From Costus lasius (lineage: Eukaryota; Streptophyta; Magnoliopsida; Zingiberales; Costaceae), in contig CM050447.1 in assembly GCA_027563935.2 (NCBI GenBank), forward strand, positions 14,228,501-14,292,500: a DNA stretch of 64,000 nt. The letters are read 5' to 3'. Both the position numbers and the translations under genes were made by a program. Shown here piece after piece: positions 33,801-42,883 of this stretch. Each line of letters opens with the position of its first letter. Position 1 is the first letter of the stretch. A model generated the notes under the pieces. That model saw only the letters and a list, made by a program, of their open reading frames with translations. It did no database searches and was not told the origin of the DNA.

Positions 33801-36800
33801 ATTGTCCGATTCCGACGATCTAGCCGGCGGATGTGACGATCGTCCCAGTAGTAGGTTCGACCTGTAAGGGAGGAGGGGTGGGTAGACTTTGGGGACGATC
33901 CCTCCGTCGGATCGTCGCTGGCGTCGAGTTGAAGGTAGATGACGCCCGTAAGAGAGGGATTGCGCCTGCGTCGATCGGCTTCGCGTCGCTGGAGGCAGAT
34001 GACGCCCAGTCGCCGAAAGCATGATGCTGCGCCCGATTTCACTCGCGTTCGCCGCCTGCTCACCCTTCGATGTTTGCCGGATTAGCTCGCCGATGTCGCT
34101 GCTGCGGGAAGTTGCCTCCCCTAGAAGCCTATCGACGATCTGAGGCACGCCGACGCTCTGCGGGAAGAAGAGGCGAGTTCCCTGGCGGTAGCCTCGTTGG
34201 ATCTGAAGCACGCCGACGCTCTGCGGGAAGAAGAGGCGCGTTCCCTGGCGGCAGCCTCATTGGCAAGGATTGGTGCTTGCCTTGCCTATCAGGTCTCGGC
34301 CACCGGAGCTGTTGACGCTTGCAGCAAAGATGCAGAGCCGCTGGAGGAACAAATCTGAGGAACAACGCACAGCCTCCAATTTTTTTTTTTTTTTTGTTGG
34401 CTTGATGAACGATACTAGATCCGCCGTATCGATCTAATACCAACAACAGAAACTCCTTCCGCCTTTATCCGTCGCCGGACCACCGGTTCCCCGGCGATCG
34501 ATCCGGCAGGTCGGACCAATTGATACGAACTCGTGCAAAGCACGCCCAAAAAAGAAATAACAAACACTAGACATACCCTAACTACAACCTTAGGTCCTTA
34601 TTTATACAACTTAACTACTAAGCGAACCGGGTATGACATCTCAACCCGAATCCGCTTTATTAAAAGACCACTACTACTAAGACAATGGGCCTGTAACAAA
34701 TGGCCCGTAACATATCCCTCCTGATTTTTCCTCACTCTCTCCCTCTTCGGCTCTAGCTCGGGCTTCGACAACCACTAAACCTCTCTTACCCACTTTCTCT
34801 CTCCTCTCCCTCTCCCTGCATCGTTACCACCAAACTGTCTGAAAATGGTTTACTAACTAGTAGAATTAAAACAACGAAAGTTAATATCATACCACAGTCA
34901 TAGATCTACACGTACAATAAGATTTGCAAATTAGCCAATTTGTTTGTTGTGCTCCAACTGGTTGAGTCTCAGTTTTTGTGTAGATAGTGTTATAGAATGA
35001 GAGTCTAAATAGTGTACACAAAAGGCACGTGATCGGTAACTGATGGAATCAAAAACTCATAAACCAATCAGGTCATTATACTTTCCCTGCTACTTAGCAC
35101 GGTCTTCAAAAGAGATAAAACGTTGTTACACACATAATTAAAAGAAAACAATGGCATGAAGGAAGTCCATATAGATTTATTTACTAATCAAGATGCTCGT
35201 AGGCACTCCAGAAGTAGTTATTGATTCCAAAAGAGATGTCCAAAACCAAAATTGATTCAAAGGAATGCGTACCAGAGGCCTGAATTTTTTTTTTTTTTAT
35301 CATCTAGAATCAACAAAGTCTACTTTTGGATCAAACAAATACATTTCAGTAGACATACATTAATGAAGACCAAAATGTTGTGAAGTATTACGACATAATA
35401 TGCCAAATTTACCCGGGAAGAAATAGCACGTGTATCTTCCTTGTTCTCTCATTTAACCCTTTTTTTTCCTATTTTTCTCAAGAATTAAAATCATTTTCCT
35501 TTATCCATCATTTCTTCTCAGGTTACCAAATAAAAACCAGTAATAATTAACTAGTTATATCAGTCTCTGTTCTTCTATTATATGGCTTCATATAAGAGGG
35601 CCACCATAATGCTGGTTAGGCTTTGAGCTAATCCAGCATCACAGCCAGACTGCTCAGGTTAGGTTCACGATTTTGTTCAACCAAAGAACCAAAACCCCAG
35701 GTGATATAAAACCATATAACAATCAAGTTATTTTTTCTGCATCTTTCTATATGCATGTCAACCCACACTTGTTTTCTCTTAACCTCTTCTCTTAGCCGCC
35801 ATGTTCGAGTTTCCCATGCTCCACCCCCTTGCTGCTACTGGCACAAGAAAAGGAACCTGATTTATAAAAGGTCAAAGAACGAGGGAAAGATGGTAGTTTA
35901 ACTTTTATAAAAAAAAATCCCACACCTTTGCCTCCTTCCCACATAGTTGTTGAATGCCCCTGTACCAATCATATCAACACTATCAATTTGTGATATCAGG
36001 TAGCGATTGGTACACTCAAGAATCAAACTAGCACGAGAACCTATGGACTGGCACATATGAGTTGGTTCCTTAAAACCTAATGAACTAAGAAACGACAACC
36101 TAACTGAGACACTTTCCCACGCACATCGGCAAGAATGCTATAACAAAATTTTAGCGTTTAAGTCATATTAAGATGCACGATTATTTTTTCCTCCTCAATA
36201 ACTACTACCTAAGCAGATCTGTTCCTATTGATTATTGACCATTGTAAAATATGAAGGAACAATCATGAGATTTTCTTTGCATTATCCTGTTTCCCAAACT
36301 TGTATCTGGTTCTGGAAGACTCTTAAGAAGAATACAAACAATGCAACTAACCAAAAAAAACAGTGAAGTTGTGCCACGGTCTTGCAAATCACAAACTCCA
36401 CTATTTGACAACATTTTCCATTTCACCTCATTACTTTAGGAGGGAACAAAAATAAGGCAGAAAGAATCGATACAAGCACTTTTCTGTTCATGGTTACTTC
36501 ATAACATTTGTGGACGTTTTCTGAGGGTTATCCTTCAGTTTTCTTCAAACTGTTTCAAATGGACATGTCGCTGCACTCATTACAAAAGATTTGAGGAATA
36601 ATTGTTGTTTGATTTGCTAACAGGATTATTTTAGTTAAATAATAGACGATTTTGTAGTATTAGTATCTTAAGTAGCAGATAGAGTAAACATTGGAGATTC
36701 GCTGGCACTCAAATTTCATATCAAACTTCCCTTGGAAGTAAATCTAAATACAATTGTAAAACAATAGATACCTGACCCGGTGTAATTGACTGTGTTACAA

Positions 36801-39800
36801 CAGGAACACCTTACGTTCATTGCACCACGAGTATACATCAACATAGTCCGGCAACCACCACATACAAGTTGAGCCATTTCCATTCCTGCAAACTTCATGT
36901 TAAAACTTTCACGAACATAAATAGAACAATATTTCTGTTCAACTTAAAAAATAAGTGATACCTAGATATCTCATCATGCAAACAAAAGTACGCAAGAAAA
37001 TTTGAGAGGAAAAAAATGATTCCTCCAAAGATAATAAGTAATGGTTATAGAGAATACTACCTAGGCCTTTACACAGCCTAGATCATGAAATCATAAGATA
37101 TCACATCACATATATATAACTAAACTATCTAGAGAATAGGCAGATGCAAGGATATTAGAATCAATACCCTAACTAGGTAGGGGGAGGTTTCAAAGGATAA
37201 AAATACATCATCATTAGGTCCTATAATATAGCAATACATCATTGAAGTGATATATCTCAATATAAACATCTAAACAAATATAGCAATTCCCAATTGCAAC
37301 ATTAAATTTAAAAAGTGACTTGCACCATTAAATTCGAAATGGAAAATAATTTACAGCACACAATTATCATCATAAAAATCCCAGTAGCTGTTGAAAAATT
37401 TAACCCTCTTGCCAAGATTGCAACTTCAATACCAAATAATTTTTTGGTATTGTTGAAAATTTCAAGTTACAAAACAATATTTTTTGTTTTCTTCAACATA
37501 ATGAACAATTCTCGCTAGAAAATGATATAATTTACTACAACATCAGAATTAAAGTTTGAACTGTAATGAAATAAAGAGTTTAAAAATAGTTAGTTGCGTG
37601 CAAAGGCTTATATTTGTATAAACTATGTATCATCAATGATTTTCCAAATGAGCTCTTATCTATTTAAAATACAATTACAAGAAAAAGTTAAATTCATAAT
37701 AAGTTATTGAATGTTAAATACTAAAACTAAGATAATTAGAAAAAGAAGAATTAAATAAAGCTACCACTCCCAATATTGTTAAAATTTGATCAAATATTTT
37801 CTTTAGTTTGATCCATATCTTCATAAATGAGACACATGACAAATTTCTCAAATGGACCCACCATTCAAAGCACCTTAATGAGAGAATGTTGCAGGACATG
37901 TTAAAACAACACTCCAAAATTTACTAGCCACAAGAGTAAGTTGTATCTTTTCGTCCAAGTGCAGCCAACTTACATGCCTTTCATAAAGGTAGACATATTT
38001 ATTGAAAGGTTAAAAAATCACAGAGTTAGATAAGTTACAAATTAGGTCATAACATTTTTTGCAACTTTTGGAAACATTAGATATATCCACAAAAGATAAA
38101 AATAGCCTCCTACTCTCCTTAAGGCTATTCACTAGAAAGTTACAAGTTGATTTCTTTACCTATCCATCCATCAAACACAACTGAACAACTTATATTTTTC
38201 AATTCAAGTTTGTACTCTTCAAGCATATTCATTGTCTTCACTTTTTTCTCTAAAAAAGTCTCACTAATCTCGTAATAATAAAAAGGTTTAAAATTACAAC
38301 CATACTTACCAACCAACTCAAGTATCTTCACACATTCTAGATCTTTTTACACAATTGAAAGGTATGTGTTTTATGAAAAACAATTTTGTAATTTCTTGAC
38401 AAGCTTCATCTATTAAATCCTCTTCAACATGTTTATTGTGATATTTGAACATTTGCAATTGAGCTACTAATATTAGATTTAATTATTTGCACAAAGGATT
38501 CCAAAGTTATTTTTTCTTATTTTCTATTCATAGTGGTTTCTTGACTTTCTTCTTCTATAACCTCCTCACAAATGTCACAAATGTTCCAACTTTTTGTAAG
38601 TGTATCGAATGTGAGTTTTCTAACTACAGGGCCTTTGGATCTTCAACTCATCCATCACATTTCAACATAACTCATAATCATTTTTGGCGCAAGACAACTG
38701 ATGATTAAAATGATAGATACCTCTAGTAATTATTTTCTTACAAAATCTGCACTTATTCTTTCCTGGATTATTTTTCACTTTGATACCATATCGCCAACTA
38801 ACATTTGATCAATTTCTAGGTGCATTCTTTCTTTTCAACTTGTTACTTCTAGACATTTTCTACCATCACTTTCTAAATTTGATTGTACCTTGAGAAGGAA
38901 TCAAGAAAATTAAGCATTGAATATCCAGCTATTTGCGTCAAATACCTACCAATTCTCACTAGGTAGTAGTCCTTCAAGCATGCCTAATTCAAATCAATTT
39001 AGTCAACATGTATACACCAACTCTAATTGGGCATTCTAACCAAGATAGGATTAGCAAGCAAGTGGAAACTTGACCTCTCAAATGAAGTTTGCTCCTAGGA
39101 GGAGCTCAACCTCTTCCTTGATAGCCTCAGCCTGCTCTCAAGCGAACACCTAAGGAAGCTGCTACTTTGGCTTAATATCATCCTTGAGAGCAGACGATGT
39201 ATGATGACATCTAGTTTAATCCTGAGCATGTCATTTGGCCTCTACATAAAGACATCTGAAAACTTTTTAAGGAACCTTATATCTCCATCTTTTTGCTCTT
39301 GAGGTAAGTCAGCATTGAGTTCGATGGTTCTTTCAAGGAGCTTAGGGATGAAAGCTACTTCTTTGACCAGATCCATAGGCTCTAGATGAACATCTTCTGA
39401 ACATCCCTGAGGTTGAAGAGCTGAACCAACATGGCATCCTTGTAAGGAGTTAAATAGAAGTGAAGTAGCATTCTTAGGATTCTTGGGGACCACTCATTAC
39501 TTTGCCTACTCCTTGCTCCATCGAGAACTTCATGACCATGCCGTATGTTAAGACACTAAATGATTCCGTTGTATGTCTAGGAGGCGTCACTACTAGAAAA
39601 TGTCTCTTCATTGTCTTAGTGAAGGTGTAATCCCCAATTCCCCATTAGAATAAATAAAAAATGGTCCCGATTGAACAGATGCCATCACTGATGAAGCTTA
39701 TTAGGGGATAAATAGTCGGTCATATCCTCCTAATTAAGCCTTATCATAGAACATTTGTAGATAAAATGATATTTATCACATTGCCAGTGTCCACCAACAG

Positions 39801-41238
39801 CCTTCATACATGGTAGTTAGCCAACCTGGTGGATATAATAAATGCATAGTCATGCTTTACCTCCATCTCTTCTGCAGCCTTTGAGAAAGTAGTAATGATT
39901 CTGAGTTCCTCTCGAACCCTGTTAGTGCAAAGTGTTCTAGTGACATCAATATGGCAGACAATGTCACCTCAAGGTGGTGGTGGTGAGAAAAATATTAAGC
40001 ATTAAGGTGGACTTATCCTTGGGGCTAAATATTGGTGTTCAGTGTCCTATTTGAGGTACCAGTTTCCTAATCATCTACTTCTGATGAAATTCCTTTCTAT
40101 GACAACTTTTATACGTGGTACTTTAGGTCTCAGCAATCATCTTCAGAGTATTTATTCTTCTTGTGGTATTTGTAGTGTGGACAAAACTGTCATAGCATGG
40201 TGTAACTACTAGAAGTCCATAAAGGGCATGCGGGCTGGACGGGACCTTTACTTTTGACCTCTAAAACAAGGTTCTTTTAAAGGTATCATTGAGGCTTAGT
40301 AATTCTCACCTTGCTTATTGGGCCCTTGTTTGGCCTATTGATTGATAAAAAGGTGTTCGCCTTTGCCCAATCTCATCTAGGAGGCCCACAGGCATCACAT
40401 TTGCTTTTCTCACTGTCCAATTCCTAACTCTCCCTCACGATGATATTTTTGTTCTTTTAGAACACACCGTACAGACAAAGAAAAGATAGTACCGAGTCCC
40501 CATATTTGATAACTACCTATTTCCTTATAGGCTAACTAGGTGAACTTGAACTGATCAATTCATCAGCTAAGAATATAGGTCCTCATCAATGAATCAATAT
40601 TATTTGCAATCTAAATTCATAAGCTATCATTTATGCAGCAGCAAGGCAACAAGTACATCCAAAAGAAAATATCAATTACAGTTTATATTTCTAAATTCAT
40701 AAGCCAGTTGATTTAAATAATCAATGTTTAGATCTCAAGTATACAACTTAGTCCTGCAGGTATTATATATCATTATGTACAAGTGTTTGTAGTTATTGAA
40801 GCATATGACAGGAGGAGCTTCTTTTATGGCATAATGGGCATGAGATGCTACATGCACAGAAGAATCAAGATGTTTGTTGTGAGAAACATATCAAATACCT
40901 ATCATGTGCTAGTGTTTGTAGATACTGATGCATATAACACGAGGAACTTCTTTTATGATATAATAAGCATGAGACGCTACATGCACAGAAGAAACAAGAT
41001 GTTTGTTTGTTATGAGAAATCTATCTAATACCTGTGCGGTTCTCCAATGTAACATGCATAACACTAAATAGACAGAAGCCAACATCCAATAGCAATAACT
41101 AGAATCGAAATATATAAAAGAGGTACCTGGAGGAGTAGGTGTGGTTATAGTTCTGCATATGGCACAACGCACTTCCGTAGCGCCCCTCGGGTAAAGAAGG
41201 ACGCTCCTGCATCCGCTGCAAACAAGTTGGCTCTGCAT
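30822..41238 (-). CDS. LSD1: LSD1-type three-zinc-finger protein
   Basis: Negative regulator of programmed cell death and oxidative-stress responses in plants (LSD1/LOL family), acting through protein interactions of its zinc fingers. Exons on the minus strand: 41127-41238, 36772-36885, 31241-31350, 31100-31165, 30940-31011, 30822-30860; every junction is GT-AG and in phase, giving 170 residues. Finger 1: [20 protein letters not shown] then CAIC. Finger 2: [16 protein letters not shown] then CSCC. Finger 3: [16 protein letters not shown] then CAIC. The tail [15 protein letters not shown] joined to [12 protein letters not shown] is the family signature. The Met starting finger 1 matches the LSD1 N-terminus. 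A non-coding 5' exon probably lies at about 41695-41880. Introns 1 and 2 are 4,241 and 5,421 bp and hold transposon remains; the other three are 75-88 bp. Confidence 0.93.
32129..32133. repeat. Target-site duplication TATCC (left)
   Basis: TATCC lies directly before the left LTR and again directly after the right LTR (34713-34717), the 5-bp duplication expected from LTR-element integration. Confidence 0.8.
32134..32311 (-). repeat. 3' LTR
   Basis: 178-bp direct copy of 34521-34712. It begins on the plus strand with TGATACGAACCCGTGCAAAG and ends with CCCGTAACA. Confidence 0.9.
32312..32325 (-). promoter_or_regulatory. Polypurine tract of the LTR element
   Basis: On the coding strand GAGAGGGGGGCATT abuts the 3' LTR start TGTTACGGG, the expected plus-strand priming site. 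Confidence 0.8.
32361..32498 (-). repeat. 69-bp in-frame tandem duplication at the end of gag
   Basis: Two 23-codon units encode [12 protein letters not shown] and [12 protein letters not shown] followed by DPGN or DPGK. Between the first FGVP unit and DPGN there is a TGA where the second unit has TGG (Trp), so the present gag ends early by one G-to-A type change. Confidence 0.8.
32442..33500 (-). CDS. Retrotransposon Gag protein
   Basis: Structural protein that forms the virus-like particle of an LTR retrotransposon. 352 residues, starting [20 protein letters not shown]. The retrotransposon gag core is clear: [20 protein letters not shown], then [18 protein letters not shown] and [17 protein letters not shown]. 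An acidic middle region follows, rich in V/I/E/D. No CCHC zinc knuckle is visible. The frame stops at a TGA that, by comparison with the 69-bp duplicate just downstream, replaced a Trp codon; beyond it the same frame runs on to 32211, into the 3' LTR. Ty3/gypsy-type gag is most likely. Confidence 0.85.
   Translation of the reverse strand: MKSSEIDHALDEMKLMLREMVRATQGRECRDVIVDESEVLKTTLRSQSTMKDRPPLRIYVDLHGFDGTAPEDWIAQAEYFFTNRGTQDDLKFPLTFVRMVGPAYDWVRRLRRQIPNLSWERLKLEMINSFSTFHTTPVFDESYYEDVVGIEEAEAKGQTIQVSIEEEKDIFSELVNGNGNIVDSAGKSHVDISEDTIIEVEDQLVDSNMVGIDGDIPAIGVIEEPRAEESNIADIKQRVVTGGSHQMDVLCSDKIGTKLPVDENLVEVFAKGVVQDTVILMAARASRTENQDARDTTIVGMLSDPKEVIVGIQELIEKADDFAGVFPVHKYEIVKLEATIFGVPASTMYRVI
34138..34263. 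repeat. 63-bp tandem duplication in the element's leader
   Basis: 34138-34200 and 34201-34263 are near-identical (unit ATCTGAGGCACGCCGACGCT onward). They lie in the GC-rich leader between the 5' LTR and gag. Confidence 0.88.
34521..34712 (-). repeat. 5' LTR
   Basis: 192-bp direct copy of 32134-32311 with a 15-bp extra stretch (AATGGCCCGTAACA-type) at its outer end, which looks like a duplicated LTR end. Confidence 0.9.
38140..38830 (-). pseudogene. hAT transposase relic (BED finger plus DUF659)
   Basis: On the minus strand about 38690-38820 reads [20 protein letters not shown], then [20 protein letters not shown], a BED-type zinc finger (C..C...H....C). 38140-38331 reads [20 protein letters not shown] then [12 protein letters not shown], the start of DUF659 of hAT transposases. 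Stops interrupt the stretch between, and similarity fades below 38140. An old, inactive copy inside LSD1 intron 1. Confidence 0.75.
39242..40260 (-). pseudogene. Ty3/gypsy retrotransposon relic (protease to RT junction)
   Basis: 39242-39493 on the minus strand contains [20 protein letters not shown] followed by SDVF, the stretch before reverse transcriptase in gypsy polyproteins. Around 39780-39900 the translation gives [15 protein letters not shown] and [13 protein letters not shown], a degraded aspartic-protease region with VDTG. Stops and frameshifts throughout show it is dead. Confidence 0.7.
40782..41037. repeat. 129-bp tandem duplication in LSD1 intron 1
   Basis: 40782-40910 and 40911-41037 share AGTGTTTGTAG...GCATGAGA.GCTACATGCACAGA with about 85-90% identity by eye. 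It lies 90 bp from exon 1. Confidence 0.88.
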
Positions 41239-41694
41239 CTCTGAACCGTTTCTCACCCAATAATTGACAACCGATCGACGCTGCTACATTACGCAGTTGC
41301 ATGAAGTCAATTAACCAAACAATTATTCCTGCACTGTGGATTCTACCTTCATAATCGAGTACATTTCAGAATATACGATAACAAAAACCTCTATGGATAA
41401 ATAGCATATAAAATCTGGATTGATGAGGGCTTATTTTATTTGACACAGTAAAAGTTTTATAACCATAAGAGAAAAGTACAAAAATCCTCAAGATAGATTC
41501 CTGAAAGTATGATAAAGAAGATAATCGAGCTGGAGGGCTATCGGATGACCAATTGGCATCAAATCCAAAAGGAATCCGCATAATCAAGCCACGGAGAATA
41601 AATCTTAACAATAAACCGGGAAAAAACGAGAAAACACAAACGAAGATGCGATCGGAAACCGTATAAGACGAAGAAGGGGGAACGATCGAAGTAC

Positions 41695-41880
41695 CTTTAG
41701 CTCGATGAAAGGGGCTAATCAGCGAGGCGGCAGTATCTTCGCCCCTCTTTGATAGAAAAAAGGGGACGCGGAATTGAGAGGGTTTCGTGGGGCAGAGGGA
41801 AGTCTATGCAGAGCTGCTTCGTCGTTTCGTACGCGTTAAGGGGAGACCGGAGACGGAGCTCTAATTAAATGTAGAGAAGA
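41695..41880 (-). promoter_or_regulatory. Probable non-coding 5' exon of the LSD1-type gene
   Basis: The GC-rich block ends in CTAAAG|GTAC, a fair donor, and the coding exon is preceded by ACGGTTCAG, a fair acceptor just 5' of the Met codon. A TATA-like sequence lies about 35 bp upstream. Inferred from composition and splice sites only. Confidence 0.5.
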
Positions 41881-41912
41881 AGGCCGGGCGATTCCTTGAA
41901 GAGTATTTATAC

Positions 41913-41919
41913 TTTTATA
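41913..41919 (-). promoter_or_regulatory. Candidate TATA box of the LSD1-type gene
   Basis: On the minus strand the sequence reads CCTATAAAAGTATAAATACT. It lies just upstream of the GC-rich presumed 5' UTR exon, at a suitable distance from a start near 41880. Confidence 0.5.
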
Positions 41920-42350
41920 GGAATTCCATTTTCAATTTCTTTTAATATACACGTTCATCCTCTATGTACCATTATGTACATATACATGTGCTTGGATGGC
42001 GAATATATATTTTAGCATGTTCTTTTCTATTTTATAAAATATATTTTTGCTATGATTTTAGTTTATTATCTATGTAATATAAGTAATTATAATAATATTT
42101 TTAAAATAATATAATTATTCTTAAAATATGTGTGATCAAATATTATTGTGGATTACAATAATAATATTATTAAATTAATATATTAGATAGATCTGCTATA
42201 TAATTGCTATATTGTACATTTATACCAGTGTCATAAATATTATTCTGAGTGACATAATAAATGTGATCATTAAACTTAAATCATCATATATTCTTATATA
42301 AGTAATCATATATTTTGATATTATTAAACATTACCACCCTACAATTATAG

Positions 42351-42875
42351 TAGACCTGGCAATTCGGATCAGCGGGTTATAAATGGGTCGTGCTGCAACC
42401 CGTGACCTGATTAAGTCAATCCAAACTTAACCCATTTAATTAATTGGATCAAATTGTGTAACCTGAACACGACCCGAATATAATCGAGTCAATCCGACAT
42501 GACCCGAATAACCCGTTTATCATTCATATTTTAAATATAAATAATAAATTAATAAAATTTATATTAAAATTAATAAAAATTTGGGCTTATGAGTAAGCCA
42601 AAATATAGGTTAAAAGATAGTTAGAAGATATTTAGGCTTATGGGCTAGCAATGAAAATTAGGTAAGTTTATATTTAAATTTTTTATATATAAATATATAT
42701 TGTAAACGGATTAAGCGAGTCAACCCGTTACAACCAGACACGACCCAATTAATTTCGGATCATAAACGGGTTGACTTGTTTATTACTCGAACACGATTAT
42801 AGCTGACTTAAACTCGCCTAACTTCATGTCGAGTCGGATCGGGTCAGCGGGTCGTGTCAGATTTTGCCGGGTCTA
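42351..42875. mobile_element. Non-autonomous hAT-type element, 525 bp
   Basis: The ends are TAGACCTGGCAA and, inverted, TAGACCCGGCAA, matching the hAT terminal pattern TAG...TGGCAA. Flanking 8-mers AATTATAG (42343-42350) and AATTATAA (42876-42883) fit an 8-bp hAT target duplication with one change. The arms are full of inverted ACCCG/CGGGT words (AACGGGTTGACT, CACGACCCGAAT). No coding capacity. Confidence 0.8.
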
Positions 42876-42883
42876 AATTATAA

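Larger units (their letters stand above)
32134..34712 (-). mobile_element. Complete small LTR retrotransposon carrying gag only (TR-GAG type)
   Basis: The 3' LTR is 32134-32311 (178 bp) and the 5' LTR 34521-34712 (192 bp); they are nearly identical apart from a 15-bp extra piece at the outer end of the 5' LTR. On the coding strand each LTR starts TGTTACGGG and ends GTATCA. A polypurine tract GAGAGGGGGGCATT lies directly before the 3' LTR. Target duplication TATCC flanks both ends. The only gene is gag; protease, reverse transcriptase, RNase H and integrase are absent and the total length of 2.6 kb leaves no room for them. Near-identical LTRs indicate a young insertion, probably mobilised by another element's enzymes. 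Confidence 0.9.
31351..36771 (-). other. 5.4-kb intron 2 of the LSD1-type gene
   Basis: Holds the complete gag-only LTR element (32134-34712). Outside that element, 31440-32120 and 34720-36770 are AT-rich with no recognised gene. Confidence 0.8.
36886..41126 (-). other. 4.2-kb intron 1 of the LSD1-type gene
   Basis: Holds the hAT and gypsy relics and the 129-bp tandem repeat annotated separately. The remaining parts, mainly 36900-37700, are AT-rich without features. Confidence 0.8.

Noticed and set aside
39592..39604. CACTACTAGAAAA, a possible CACTA terminus
   Set aside because: No subterminal repeats follow, it lies inside the gypsy relic, and it is in the same orientation as the 17273 end so cannot be its partner.
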